DNA of 64,000 nt from Pelecanus crispus (GCF_030463565.1 NC_134662.1:5061001-5125000); one strand, 5' to 3'. Counted from the first letter of the stretch, positions 17,156 to 28,460 are shown. Numbers and translations: made by a program. The notes: generated by a model from the sequence alone, not told the origin.

Positions 17156-17544
17156 TGCGGGCCGGGGGCAGCCGCTCCGCCGAGTTTCCCTCCGAGCACG
17201 GCTGGAGCCCCCCGGCTCGGGCAGCTCCCCGGGAGCCTCCCCCGCCGCGGCCGGTGCCCGGGGCCGGTACCCGGGGCCGGTGTCCGGAGCCTCCCAGCTG
17301 GGGCGCGGGGTCCCTGCGGAGAAGGGTGGGCGAGGACGGGGCCACCCCGGGGGGCGGGCAGGGTCCCCCCCGCCGTGGGAGATTCACGGCCCGGACCCCC
17401 AGAATGTGCGGGGTCCCACCGGAGCCGCAGGGCCCGGCTGCGGGGAGCGGGTGCGGGAGGAAGGGGAGAAGCGGACAGCAAAGAGGGGGCGCGGGGGAAC
17501 CCCCCGGGGGGCCCTTTCGGCTGGGCCCGTCCCTTCCCCAGCCG

Positions 17545-17600
17545 CTCTCATGACTCAGCAGTTCCGTGCCAGTAATTACAGTAATTATAAAGTGGGAGCG
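17545..17600. promoter_or_regulatory. Candidate element with AP-1/MAF-like and paired homeodomain sites
   Basis: TGACTCAGCA at 17551-17560 is a full AP-1 site and MAF half-element. It is followed at once by a tandem AGTAATTAC/AGTAATTAT pair with two TAATTA-type homeodomain cores. It lies 400 bases upstream of the miR-9 hairpin. Confidence 0.35.
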
Positions 17601-18000
17601 GGCTCCGGGGTGGGTCTCGGGGCGAATTTGGGGCTGGGAAGGAGGCAGGTCCCTGGGCCGCAGGCGTCGGGGATGGATCCTGGGGGAGCATCCTGCCCTG
17701 CGATGGCTCCCGGGCCACGGGGGGCTGCGTGGGGCTGAGCCCGCTTTAGGGTGCGGGTCCCTTTTGGGGTGCAGGCGTTGGGTCAGGGCGCTCGGGTGGG
17801 CTTTGGGGAGCGCCGGCGCTGTGCGTTGCATCCCAAGGCGCCGGGGCAGATTCCTCCTCTCCCACCGAAACCGTTGGGGTTTCCTCGTTATTGGCGGCGA
17901 GGGGACGCGGATCGCGGCCGCCCCGGGGGGCTCCGGCACCGGAGCAAAACACCCCCGGGCGCGTGGCGCGGCCGAGGCCCGTTTTGTAAAGACCTGGGTT

Positions 18001-18074
18001 GGTTTTTCTCTTTGGTTATCTAGCTGTATGAGTGTATGTGATATCATAAAGCTAGAGAACCGAATGTAAAAACC
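18001..18074 (+). ncRNA. MIR9: miR-9 precursor hairpin
   Basis: The 5p arm at 18009-18031 matches the 23-nt mature miR-9-5p as I remember it, with the seed CUUUGGU intact. The 3p arm at 18046-18067 (ATAAAGCTAG, then AGAACCGAATGT) matches miR-9-3p except at two positions, 18057 and 18065. The arms pair over U18017-A18058 through U18025-A18050, with one A-G mismatch at 18018/18057, and around a 14-base terminal loop. The basal stem also pairs: GGTTTTT at 18001-18007 with AAAAACC at 18068-18074. The loop starting AGTGTATG resembles that of human mir-9-2. miR-9 is a neural microRNA that controls progenitor proliferation and differentiation. It lies between MEF2B and TMEM161A on the same strand; the paralogues MEF2C and TMEM161B flank mir-9-2 in the same way. 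The host transcript is not resolved. Confidence 0.95.
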
Positions 18075-18224
18075 CGCTCGCTATTCTCCGGGAGAAGAGC
18101 CCTGCCCTCCCGGCAGGAGAGGGGCTCGGTGGCCGCCAGCCTCCCCGAAGCACCGGCCCGGTTCCTTTGCAGGGGGAGAGCGGCTGGAAGCCACACGCGG
18201 CTGTGGAGTGGAAATTTCAGTGGG

Positions 18225-18640
18225 GTTTTGTCTTTAATCATTTTTATTGAGGCCCAGAGCTAGTGCCTGTGCCTGGGTGATTATTTCGATTCCAACCCGG
18301 GGTTCCTCAGGCTACCTACAAACCCAGCACCTTTATTTTATTAATTTTTTATTTTTTTCCCACTGTGGTTTTAATTTCCACGTCGGCAATTAAGCTCGCT
18401 TGCGCCGGGTGTGCTGGGGATAAATGAAACGGGGCCAGCTCAGAAATAACCCCCAGAGAAACCCTGTTTATAACGAAGTAGAAGGAAAGTTGCTTAAATA
18501 TATTACCGCATGCAAATTGTAATTTAGCGCAAACCCGTTCCCGAGGCCAGTTTATCTACTGGGAAAGAGGAATAAATCATCCTTGCTCATCGGTTATTCT
18601 GCATCTGCAGAGAGATTGCAGCTTTGTTCTTCTGAGAGGG
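18225..18640. promoter_or_regulatory. Candidate conserved noncoding block downstream of miR-9
   Basis: About 400 bp of AT-richer sequence starting 150 bases after the hairpin, with TTTAATCATTTTTATTGAGG, TTTATTTTATTAATTTTTTA, GGCAATTAAGC, a perfect octamer ATGCAAAT at 18510-18517 and TGTAATTTAGC. No open frame matches a known protein. It may be transcribed as part of the miR-9 host RNA or act as an enhancer. AATAAA at 18571-18576 could serve as a polyadenylation signal, which is unproven. Confidence 0.45.
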
Positions 18641-20519
18641 GGATTTGGGAGCATCGCTCCGAGGGTGCTCCGGTCTCAGCCTCCCCCCCGGTCTCTCCCG
18701 GACCCCCCCCGTGCTCCTGCTTTGCTGCCCGTGGGTTGGGGTGTTGCGTGCAGCCAGCTCCCTCCTTCCCTCCGGCTTCCTCCGGCTCCTCTCGGTCCCC
18801 GCGGCGCCTGGGGATTCTCGCCGGTGCGAGGGACGCGGGGCTGCGCCCGGGCTGCCCGGGGGCTGCGGGGGCCGTGCAGGCGGAGGGGTGCTGGATCTGG
18901 CCCTGCCAGCTGATGCTGGAAGAGGGGAAAGGCTGGGAGTTGTGAGCCCGAAGGCTGAGCGGTGCCCAGTTATTCCTGGGGAGCTCAGGGAAGCGGGGAG
19001 CGGTGTATTCAGGCGTGTGTTTCGGGGCGCAGCTTGGAGCGGGCAGCGAGGGAGGCCCCTCCACGGCCGCAGAGTCCGGCCCTGCGCTCTCGGGCTTTCG
19101 GCAGTGGTCAGCGGGGAGGCTCCGCAGAGGGACCCAGGTGCTTACACCACTGCAGGATCAGGCCCTGAGCACGCCGGCCCACCCGCGGGAGGCACGCACG
19201 GTGCGAGGGGCGCAGCAGCCCGAGCAGGGCGGTGGCACTGGGGCACGTCCCCGTCCCCCCCGCCTCGCTGCTCGGCTCTTGGGTGCCTCGCTTCCCTGGC
19301 TGGGTTGGTGCTGAGAAATGAGAAAGAGAAAAGCATCAGCTCCGGGCGTTAAAAAGCTCAGCGCCCCGATCCCTCGCCCCTCAGCCTCTCCCTGCCCTGC
19401 GCATCCTGGCCAGGGTTTCGCTTCTCCGGCGGGTTGCACCTACTCGCTCGCCTGGTGTTGCTGGAGCCTGCAGCAGAGGAGGGAATTTGGGGTGCGAGAG
19501 GCAGGGGTGCACCTTCCTCCCTCTCCACAGGTCTTGCTTTGTTCAGGCAGGAGAGGGGCAGGCTCCTTGTCCCGGCTCTCTGTGATCCCTGGCACTGATC
19601 CTGCACCCCCAGCCTGCTCGAACACCCTGGGCTCCCCCAATTTAGGCCTTTTTCTGGGCAGGGAGGACGTGGACCCTATATATAGTGCAAGATAAAGCGG
19701 GGATGGCCCCCATACACCCCAAAATATGGTGTGGGAAAAAGAGGAGACGGCCCCTCATATACTGCATGCCCCACAGAGCTGCTCCGCCTGCGGCTTGGGG
19801 CCGGGAGCGCGGGTGCTTTAGCCGCGGCAGCGCCGAGCTGGGTGAGAGCCTTTGCTGCAGCGCAGCGCGGGGCCGCTGCGGCGTCCAGAGGCACCGGCTC
19901 GTCTCCTTGCAGGAGACGCAGGTCCCCGGGGGGGAGATGCGCCCCGTCCGATGGCTGATGCCACCCTGCGCGCCGCTTGCGGGTCCGGATGGATGGGGCA
20001 CTGTGCCGGGAGGAAAACCTTCCCCAGCTCCTCGCTTATTTTGCCCTGAGCTCCTCCAAGGGACGGCTGGTTTCTGGTGGAGCAGGCTTTCCGTGCCAGA
20101 CCTGCTCATATCCCTACGATCATCTCGGGCTCTCCAGGATCTGGACCAGCCGTGAATCCCGTAGCTTTGTGTGCGGCTTAGGGCAGGGTTTGGGCAGGGG
20201 CTGCCTGCACCGAGCCGCCCGCGTTTCCGTAGCGTCGGCGGAGGAAGCCGCTGCCTGGCGGGAGAAGCATTTTGGCAGCAGCGAGGCCGCGTGGGGACAG
20301 CCGGGAGGATGCAAAGCGGCGGCCGTGCAGCAGCAGGAGGGATGCGCGGTGCACAGCGCGGGGAGCTGATGCTCTGCATCAATCCTGCCCTCACCGCATG
20401 GGGTTCCAGGCTGAAGTGTACCCCAAAACACAACGCCGTGCACCCCAACATCCCGGCCGGGAGCAGAGGGGGAACCGGCGCAGGCTTTGCCGCGCTCGGG
20501 AAACCTTCTCCTCCCTCCT
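18641..20519. other. Intergenic, nothing recognised
   Basis: Moderately GC-rich sequence without a recognisable exon, RNA gene or repeat on either strand. A short TATATATAG string at 19678-19686 has no promoter context that I can support. Confidence 0.5.
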
Positions 20520-20900
20520 GACTACTTGTAAACCATTCAGCAAGAATTTCTTAAAATAGGTTCCACTTTAAGGACTTATCTGCTGAATACCATTAATTTT
20601 CTGGGGTTCGTTAAAAGCAAACTTGGTATCATAGCAACTGAATCTTTTCCAGGGAAGCAGCCAATTGCGCTGCGCGGTGTGTGCAACCGAAGGCGAGAGA
20701 AAGGAGCCTTTCAGGTTTATTCTCGGGCTTGTGTCTTTGCAAGTGAAGTTGTAATTTTCAATGTTTTATTCCTTGCAGAATATTTTATAATTTCTCCCGG
20801 CGAATCTGCAGGGAGAGGAAAATCACCATGCTGGCCAATATTTGCAAAATCACCCTCGTTTCGTGCCGTCTGCGTGCGGGCAGAGGCGGTGGCAGCGGGA
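20520..20900. promoter_or_regulatory. Candidate conserved noncoding element
   Basis: A 380-bp AT-richer block with TACCATTAATTTTCTGG, GTATCATAGCAACTG (RFX-like GCAAC), GTTGTAATTTTCAATG and CCAATATTTGCAAAATCACC. It is bounded on both sides by GC-rich sequence and has no exon-like frame. Confidence 0.4.
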
Positions 20901-21949
20901 TGCGGCGGGTGCTCGGGCTGGAGCCGGCACCGACTGGTGCTCGGGCCGGCTGGGCTCGTCCCTCCTGGCTTGACGCTGCCAGCCCCAAATGTCACCCTCG
21001 GGAGCGATGCCCGAACGGAGCCGGGACCGCCCAGTGGGATTGGGGGCTGCTGGTAAAGAGGACGCTAATCCCCGTCTCATTTCCCCCGGCCTCGCTAAAG
21101 AAATCGTCATTATTTTCCTTTTAATCCTATCTCTCTCCTCTTTTCCATTAGACCCTAAGCTGCAATCTTGTTCCCGGAGGATAATCCCAGGCGCTGCCGG
21201 GGCGCTCGGCATGGCTACTTTGGGGCAGGGGGTGGTTTGCAGTCCCGGGCTGCTGCCGGCGCGTCGGGGCTGAGCCCGGTCGGCCCCGGGGATCTCTGGT
21301 CCCGGTCCCCGGCACTGGGAGAGGAGCTGGGCTGAGCATCCCAGCGCGGGCACAGCAGAGCGAGTCGGGGGCAACGGGGTGCTCCCCAAAACCCTGGCCC
21401 AGCTGCGGAGATGGGAATAGGGAGCTCACGGCCGGCTTAGCTGTTGGGATGTCGGGATGGTGCTGCTGCCCCGTGTCGGGTTGGGCGGTCAGGATCCGGC
21501 CCCGGGTTTGGCGGTGGGATGGAAGGAGCCCTTTGTGCTGTGGCTGGTGCAAGGGGCGGAGGGGCTGGGGGGATGCCGGGGATTGGGGTGCCGAGAGGAG
21601 CCGGGAGGCAGCTCCACCTCCACCCCACGGCCGCCAAGCTCAGCCGGGAAACACGAAATGGCGGGGCCAGCACCTCGTCTGCCGGAGCCCTAAAAATAAC
21701 GCCGCCCAGGATTGCCTCCCGCCACCAGCAGCGCCATGGTCAGGTTTTAATTGGGGGTGGGTGGTGGGAGCCGTGTTCGCAGCTGTCCTGGCCGCCGGCA
21801 TCACGCGTGCGTGTGTGCCCAAAGGTTGCACCTCCCGGCCTCGGCCGTTAAACCCAAATTTCCCTGTTCCTCGGCGAGGGGGTCCCCGTGCTGCCCCCCA
21901 GCCCCGGTGCCGCTCCCTCCTCCCAGCACAAGCTGCTGATTTTCCGACT

Positions 21950-22270
21950 TGACAGCAAGGAGGGGGAAAACAGATCATTTATGATAAAAAGTATCACTTA
22001 AATAGACAGAAAGGGTAAAAGCCCCAGACAAAAACATATCCCCAAGCAGGAGAAAATGAAAAACACTGATGTGTTTAACTTTAGGCCATTTAAAAATAAC
22101 TATTGAACAGGGAGCAGGAAATAACAATTCCTTCCCATCAGGTACGTGTCACTGTGGTGGCGAAGCTCCCGTTTATTTACCCAAAGCTGGTGGAGGATGG
22201 CCGGGCTGGCTCTTTAGCTGCTAATTTTTATAGATGTCAGGCTGAAGTCTCCGACCTGGATAAATCAGGT
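21950..22270. promoter_or_regulatory. Candidate conserved noncoding element with a MEF2 consensus site
   Basis: A 320-bp low-GC block. TTAAAAATAA at 22090-22099 is a perfect MEF2 site; TTTATGATAAAAAGTATC, GTGTTTAACTTTAGG and GCTAATTTTTATAG are further factor-like strings. It lacks an open frame and stands out sharply from its flanks. Confidence 0.42.
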
Positions 22271-22479
22271 GCCGGCGGTGGAGGTAGCGGTGCGAGAGCC
22301 CTCAGCCCTCCGGTGCTGGAGGGATGCGGTGCTCCCCGTCAGGGGTGCGCGGGACCCCCACCCACAGGACCCAGCCTGGGAGGGGGGAGATGAGACCCCA
22401 CGTATGGGGCCGGGTGCCCAGGGCGTCGAGGTCTGTTCCCAGCCCACCAGCCCCACGTGATGCGCCGGAGCCTTTCTTT

Positions 22480-22620
22480 CGCTCTTTTTTTTTTTTTTTT
22501 ATTATGGAGAAATTATTATTTACAGTTTAATATCTTCATGTTTCTATGGAAACTCCATGGCTGCGCTGGGTGGAGAAGTCAAAACCAGTGGGGAAATGGC
22601 AATATTTGAAAGCGAGAGGA
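22480..22620. promoter_or_regulatory. Candidate conserved noncoding element after a T-run
   Basis: A run of T at 22483-22500 is followed by GAAATTATTATTTACAG, CATGTTTCTATGGAAACTCC (a near-palindromic, RFX-like string) and GGCAATATTTGAAAG. No coding potential. Confidence 0.33.
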
Positions 22621-22910
22621 GCGGGGCGGGTGCTCGCCGGCGCCGGGGTGCAGGGACCGGGGTAGGGTCAGGCGCGGGATGCGGGGGGACCCGCCGCGTG
22701 TCAGTGATGCTCAGGCTGCCGAGGACGTGGCCTTGGTGGCTGTGCTTTGTCCCTCCTGCCAAAGCCAAACCCTTCGCCCGGGCTCCTCGGTGAGTGGTTT
22801 TTCAGGATGCTCCAGCCGAGCAGTGTTTGCCGAAGCCTTTCCCCTTCCCCGTGCCAGGAATCCTGCGCAGGGAAAGCCGGGGGGATGGCGGCGCTTCGGC
22901 GGTGAGGCTT

Positions 22911-22963
22911 TGCCCTGGTTAACGCGGTTGCCCTGGTTAACGCGGTTGCCCTGGTTAACGCGG
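22911..22963. repeat. 18-bp tandem repeat, about 2.7 copies
   Basis: Near-perfect repeats of CTGGTTAACGCGGTTGCC. Each copy carries the palindrome GTTAAC and a GTTGCC core. Confidence 0.8.
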
Positions 22964-24958
22964 GCACGCGTGGGCATCGCACACCCGGGGAAGGTGCCAC
23001 CGCCCCCAGCGCCGGTCACCCACATACGTGCATCATCACATCCATACGGTGACTTCAAAGAGCTGGGGCTCATCCTCGCCCGTAACAAACCCGCGTGCGG
23101 CTGTTAAACATCCGCGTTTATAAACGGCGAACGCGGGGCACGCGCGTTACGTACTGGGGGGCCGGGGGACCCCCCCCAAGCCTGGCACCGGCGCTCATGC
23201 GGAAAGAGCAGGGCGGCGGGGGAGATCTTCTTCCCCTAATAGCCGGTGACAGGGACTTGCTAGTGGCGATGTCCCTGCGCTGGGTGCGGAGCAAGGACGG
23301 AAGGTGTGCGACGTCCCCGCTTTTGTCAGAAAGTATCTATCAGAGCAGCGGGGAAAGGTCAGCGGGAAAAGCACGCGGGGAGGCACGAGCGGGCCCCGAG
23401 GATGCTGTCCCTGTGTCCGTCTGTCCTGCTGCTAATACCAGGCAACGACGCCTGCCCCCCACCCCAGGATAGCAGGAGATTAGCTTAAAAAATCCCAGCT
23501 GCTTCAAAAAATAATAACTGTGGGTTTCGCTGCCTTTGCTTTCTGGTTTTCGAGCCTTTGGGGATGGTGTTTTCATGCCTTCTGCCGCCGCCACCAGAAA
23601 CGTATTTATTTATTTTTAATGAAAAGCACGATCCTGGTGCTATTCTGGGGCTGGGCCCTGGCAAACAAGGGAAGGTGCTGGGGCTGGCGGGGGGGTGGGG
23701 GCTGCGCCTGTGCCGCTGCTGCCGGCTTCGAGGACCAGCCCCCCCTCCACGGCGGCTGCGCGGCGAGCGGGACCCCCGGCTCCGCCATCCCCGGAGCTCC
23801 TTGGGAGGCAGGGCCCAGACTTTCTCTGCCCTAATTCCCCGGGAAACCAGGCGAGGGCTGATCCTTGTGTGGCTGTTTATTGTTTTCTATAAATCTTGGA
23901 TTTCTACAGAGCTTGGAGAGGATTTTTGGGAAAGCCACGGGCTCGATGTTAGGGGAAATCAAGGGGTGATGTATCCGAACCACCCCATCCCTGGGGAATC
24001 CCATCACTTTGTGTGTCAGGCGTGGATTTAACGTGGAATATTCGCTCCCAGAGCATCAAATGCTGGCTGTGAAACCTGGGCAGGGCCGGGGCTGCGGAGG
24101 AGCTCAGGCTGGTGCCGGGGTGTTTGGGGTCTCCGTCGGTCCCCGTGGCTGGGTTGTGGATGGGGGTACGGCCACTGGCCACGTGCCCCCTCTGCTCGCT
24201 GAGCCTCTGGGTTTGCAAATCAGGAGCTTTTGGCCCATTTCTTATATCAAAATTGAAGCATCTGGATAAAAGGGAGAGACAGGAGGGGTCCGGGCTGGGG
24301 GCATTGACACCGGCTCGGCTGCCCGGGGCATGGAAAGCCCCCTCGGCTCCAAATCTCTCCCCCCGCTGCCAGCCGCCCCTTTCAGAGCGAGCTTTGGGGA
24401 TGAAACCCCACGCCAGCTGCAATGCATCAACCTCCAGACAGGCACACGCATGCTCCCACGCATGCCCGGGCTTGCACACGCGTGTGCACATGCAGCCGAG
24501 CCGGAGTTGGGGCCGGCTGCTCCGGGAGACCGGGTGCGAGTGGCATTTCAATGCAATCCAGGCGGGAACAATGAGGTGTGTTTTTAAGGGACTGTGAAAG
24601 GGGGGTTTTTGCTGAAGGACTGAAAAGGCGGCGGGGGGAGGAGGGAGCCGGCAGCCCCTCCATTAGCTCAGTGCAGCAGCGAGAACAGCTGTGAAAAGAG
24701 CCCAGGCCTTTTTCCCACGCCCAGAGGAGCGGAGCGAGGGAAGGAGCCCTCCCAGCGAGGTCAGATCCCATCACTAATATATACACAGGCTGTGCCCTCA
24801 TTCACGTCACCCCGGCGCAGGTTTGTTTAAGGCACACACACACTGACACTAATTTCTCCTCACCCTCGCTCCCCCAGCCGGCCCCATTATGGTCCCCGCT
24901 GCATTAAACCCTCCCCGTGCCCTGGCGACGGCTGGCGGCACCGAGGGGTTTGGGTTGG

Positions 24959-24989
<31 letters not shown>

Positions 24990-26849
24990 TTCCCCCCCCC
25001 CCCCAACACCTGACCGGCAAGGTCAAGACGAGCTGCCCGCGCCGTGGCGGCGGCAATCGGCTCTGTCCGGCAGCTGCTGCGCCGGGGCCGGCTCGCAGGA
25101 ATGCGCCGTGGCAGCCGTGTCCCGCAGATGGGACCTGGCGGGGGTTTGGCACCCGGGACTCAGCTGGCGGAGGCGGGTGGGGGATGCTGAGCTTAAGGGG
25201 GGGGGGGGGGGTGTCCGTGCATTCACGGGAGCGTGGCTGATTGATGCCGGCAGAGCTCCGGCCTCGTGGCTGCTTGTCGGGAGGATGAAGTTGTGGGTCT
25301 TTGCTGGAGCCGAGTTAAAGGGTTGGTTCAAGCCCCCCAGCCCGCAGTTTCCAGACCCTGACCGGAGAGCGATCCCGCTGGCGCCGGTGCTGCCGGTGGG
25401 ATCTCTCCGGTCCCTGCTTGTCCCGGTGCCGGCCGTGCTGTGCTGTCCCGCGGAGTGGCAAGCCTGGGGCCAGGCAGCTCTGCCCCTGCCCTCGCTGCCA
25501 CCGTCCCCGTCCCGCACACCCCAGCACCGGGGGGGCTCTGGGGGACATTGCATGGGGCTGCGGGGGTGCAGGACGCGTGCGTGCGGGGCTGCTCCGCAGC
25601 CCTCATGGGGGGTGTGCAGGGGTGAGGGGGATGCTCCCCTCCTGGTCTTCCCGTGCCAGGATCCGGCCGCAGCGGTTCCCCGTCCCCCCTTGGCTGCGGT
25701 GCTGCCAGCCCGGCCAGGCATCTGCTGAGAGACGGGCAGCGAATAAATCAGGTCTTGTTTATTCTCGTGCCTGGGCTTGGTGTGTGAGTTCATTTTAAAA
25801 CGTTCTGCCTTAAATTACAGCCTAATAAATCAATACCCACTTAGCGATGCAAGCGAGCGGGTGCAGTTGGCGCAAAGAATTAAAGTTGCCTCCGCCACTC
25901 TCGGGCTTCACGAAGAGCAAGGGAGCGAGTCCCGCCAGGACCCGGTCCCGGGACACGTGTGTTACATGGCCGGGACATGCGTGTGCATGGCTGGAACACA
26001 CGTGCGGATGGCTGTGTGTGGCTAGGACATGGCGGTGCATGGCTGGGACACGTGTGTCATAGCTATGCGTGGCCGGAACACATGTGTGCGTGGCAGGGAC
26101 GCACGTTAGGGCAGGCGCGTGTCGTCAGCCGCCCCGTGCAGGGGCTTGGGGCAGCTTCAGAGCTGAGCCCAGCCCCCCCCAGCTCCTCTGACACGGGGTC
26201 TCCCCAGATTCCCCCCCCAAAAGGTGACAATAAGGTTCCCCCATCCAGCTCCCACCCGCCTCTGCCTCTCCACCCCCTCCCCACTCCGGGCGCTTCCTTG
26301 CGCCCCGCTGACGGCTTTCCCTGAGCATCCTCCCCCCCTTCGCCCCTCCGCTCACACCTTTCACTTCTCTAATCCCCTTGTATTTGTCTGGGCCGCCTTC
26401 CAGGGCCACCCACCTCTTTAGAGGGCCACTGCTAAGTAAACGCTGCCTTTGCTCTGCTAAACGGGGACTCCTCCTCGGCACAGTCGGGGTTAGCGGGACC
26501 GGACCTTTCATGTGCCGCTCGCCTTTCTCAGGGGCTGCCCTTCGCCTCCTGGCCTGGCACCCTCCATCCTCCTCCTCCTCCTTCCCAGGGATTCGGGGGG
26601 CACACCGGGCTCTCGGTGCCCAGCACCGGGGCGGTCGCAGCCCTCGGTGCCATCGCTGCCTGCTCCCACCAAAGCCGCCCTTGGCGATGCCCAAGGACCC
26701 TCATCCCTGTCCCCCCCTGCTTGTGTCGAGGCCGGTTTTGTCCCTCCCCCCTTCGTCTCCGGTGCCAAGCCTTGACACTTGATGGCAGCCCATTCAAAAT
26801 GCATGGGCTCCCCTTTCCAAGCGCCCCAGTCCTTTTGAACTAAAAGGAT
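22964..26849. other. Intergenic, with simple repeats only
   Basis: No recognisable exon. Contents noted: AT-richer patches at 23480-23660 and 25740-25900, a 28-base T-run at 24961-24988 followed by a C-run at 24992-25004, and a degenerate GT-rich tandem repeat at about 25955-26110 built around ACACGTGTG and GCATGGCTGG. Confidence 0.5.
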
Positions 26850-26960
26850 TTTCTCAGAGGCTAAGTTCAAATGTACGGCCGTTATTTATTTATCACCCCG
26901 CTATGTATTATTCATTTATTTAAAAATGTATGGCAGCTGGGAGCCCCGTGTTTAATCACC
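26850..26960. promoter_or_regulatory. Candidate conserved noncoding element
   Basis: An AT island with GTTATTTATTTATCACC, TATGTATTATTCATTTATTT and GTTTAATCACCCC, flanked by GC-rich DNA and without coding potential. Confidence 0.35.
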
Positions 26961-27699
26961 CCGCGGATGGCGAGGGCCAGGTGGAGCCGGCCCCTTGCTC
27001 CGCCGGTAACCTGGCGCGGTGGCTGCCGCCGGCTCGCCGGCCTCACGCCTGATTTACCATGAACCCGGCCAAAACGAAGCCCAGCCCCACGCCAGGCAGA
27101 GCAGGGCGGCCGCGCCAGGTGGGCGCGGGGCCGGAGCTGGTGTTTCAGGGGGATGCCAAGGACGTGCGGTGCCCCGGTGCTGCGTGTGGCTGGGAGTGGG
27201 TGCATGGGGTTGTTATCCCTCCCCCCTGCCCGCCCCCAGCACTGCTTTTTGGGGTTGGGGATGGGGACGTGCCCCGCTCGCCACCTGGCTGGCCCCGGCC
27301 ACTGTCCCCGATTGCTGCCCGTCCCCCATACAAGGACGAAGTGGCTGACGCGCTGCTGATGTGCAGGGAGGCTGGAAGGGGCTGGCATTGGGCTGTCAAA
27401 AAGAAAAAAAAAGGCAGAAAAAGGAGAAAACTGGCTGTGCTTTGCTTTCCCCGGCATCATGGGGAGAAGGGGATGCATCCAGCCCTCCCGGCATCTCCAC
27501 GTCGCTGCAGGGCTTAACGCAGGGGTGAAGGACCGAGTCCCCTTGCGGGAGGAGCACGAAGGGTTAAGGACGCTTTCTTTCCCCGCTAAACTCCCCAGGT
27601 CCCCCCATGAGCCCCCACCACCCTCTTCCTCGCTGGGACACTCGCTAATTGAGACAGCTTCAGCCCCTGCCTCCCTCCTCTCTCCCTGGGGCTGAGCTG

Positions 27700-27850
27700 C
27701 CTCTTCCCAGGGGGAGCACATTGTCTGCTCCAGCCGGGTTGATGTAATCCCTAAGCCCGAACAATACTTCCCCACCCCGCTCCCGCTGAAAGGGTATTAC
27801 TTGCCCAATGAGATAATTACTCCACAGGCCACCCTAATCATCCCGCCGGC
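27700..27850. promoter_or_regulatory. Candidate conserved noncoding element
   Basis: It contains ACATTGTCTGC (SOX-like), GTTGATGTAATCCC, CCGAACAATAC, CCAATGAGATAATTACTCC and CCCTAATCATCCC: a dense mixture of SOX and homeodomain-type cores in otherwise GC-rich sequence. Confidence 0.38.
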
Positions 27851-28254
27851 CCGGCCGCTTGCCCCGGCGGGCGATGAGCTGCCCGGCTCAGCCCCACAGC
27901 GCCCGGAGTGCGGGGTCGGGGTCCCCCGGGGTGATGCTGCTGGGGACGCTCACCCTACCTGGGCACCTGGACCCCAAACGCCAGCCGCAAATTATACTGG
28001 GGAAGGGGGACGTGCTGCTGAGATGCCACCTCCAGCCCCATGGCTATTGGCACCCGCAAAATGCCACCCACGCGTGGGGTGTAGGGTGGGAGTCCCGGGA
28101 TGCTGAGCCGTGCTGACGAAGCATGAACCCGTGCCCGGTGCGATGGGGTTTGGGTTTTTCCTGAAGTCACGTCCCCGCCTTGGCCCCCTCGGGAAGGGTC
28201 TGGGCTGGCAGATGTCCCCCGAGCGCCCGGCAGTGAGCACAGAGCCATCAGCAC

Positions 28255-28460
28255 ATCGAGAAACCAATTAGCAGGCTAAAATTTTTGGGAAACAAAATTC
28301 TACATTTTTTCATTAAATACCAGCATTGGCGCAGACCTGATTTAAAAAACCAGAATTTCAGCAATTAAAAAAAAAACCTGCCCCAACCTACAGGATAAAT
28401 GTGACCCGTTTCTTGAATTGCTTTAACAGGAAATAATCCAGTTTTCAGCCCTGCTTTGCA
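28255..28460. promoter_or_regulatory. Candidate conserved noncoding element
   Basis: A 200-bp low-GC block with ACCAATTAGCAGGC, TTTTCATTAAATACC, CAGCATTGGCGCAG and GAATTGCTTTAACAGG. The flanks are GC-rich and there is no exon-like frame. Confidence 0.4.

Larger units (their letters stand above)
8300..17540. promoter_or_regulatory. Very large CpG-rich tract, possible promoter domain of the miR-9 host RNA
   Basis: About 9 kb of sequence extremely rich in G, C and CpG, interrupted by short AT islands near 9.0, 9.85, 10.15, 11.85, 12.7, 13.05 and 14.9 kb. It ends roughly 0.5 kb upstream of the miR-9 hairpin. No protein-coding exon is recognisable. Broad CpG islands over developmental regulators and their noncoding RNAs are common; that it drives the microRNA host transcript is inference from position only. 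Confidence 0.45.

Noticed and set aside
15263-18047. Open frames of 500-680 codons in the 15-18 kb CpG-rich region
   Set aside because: Stop codons are rare in such GC-rich DNA; the frames overlap on both strands, have proline/arginine/glycine-rich composition and match no family.
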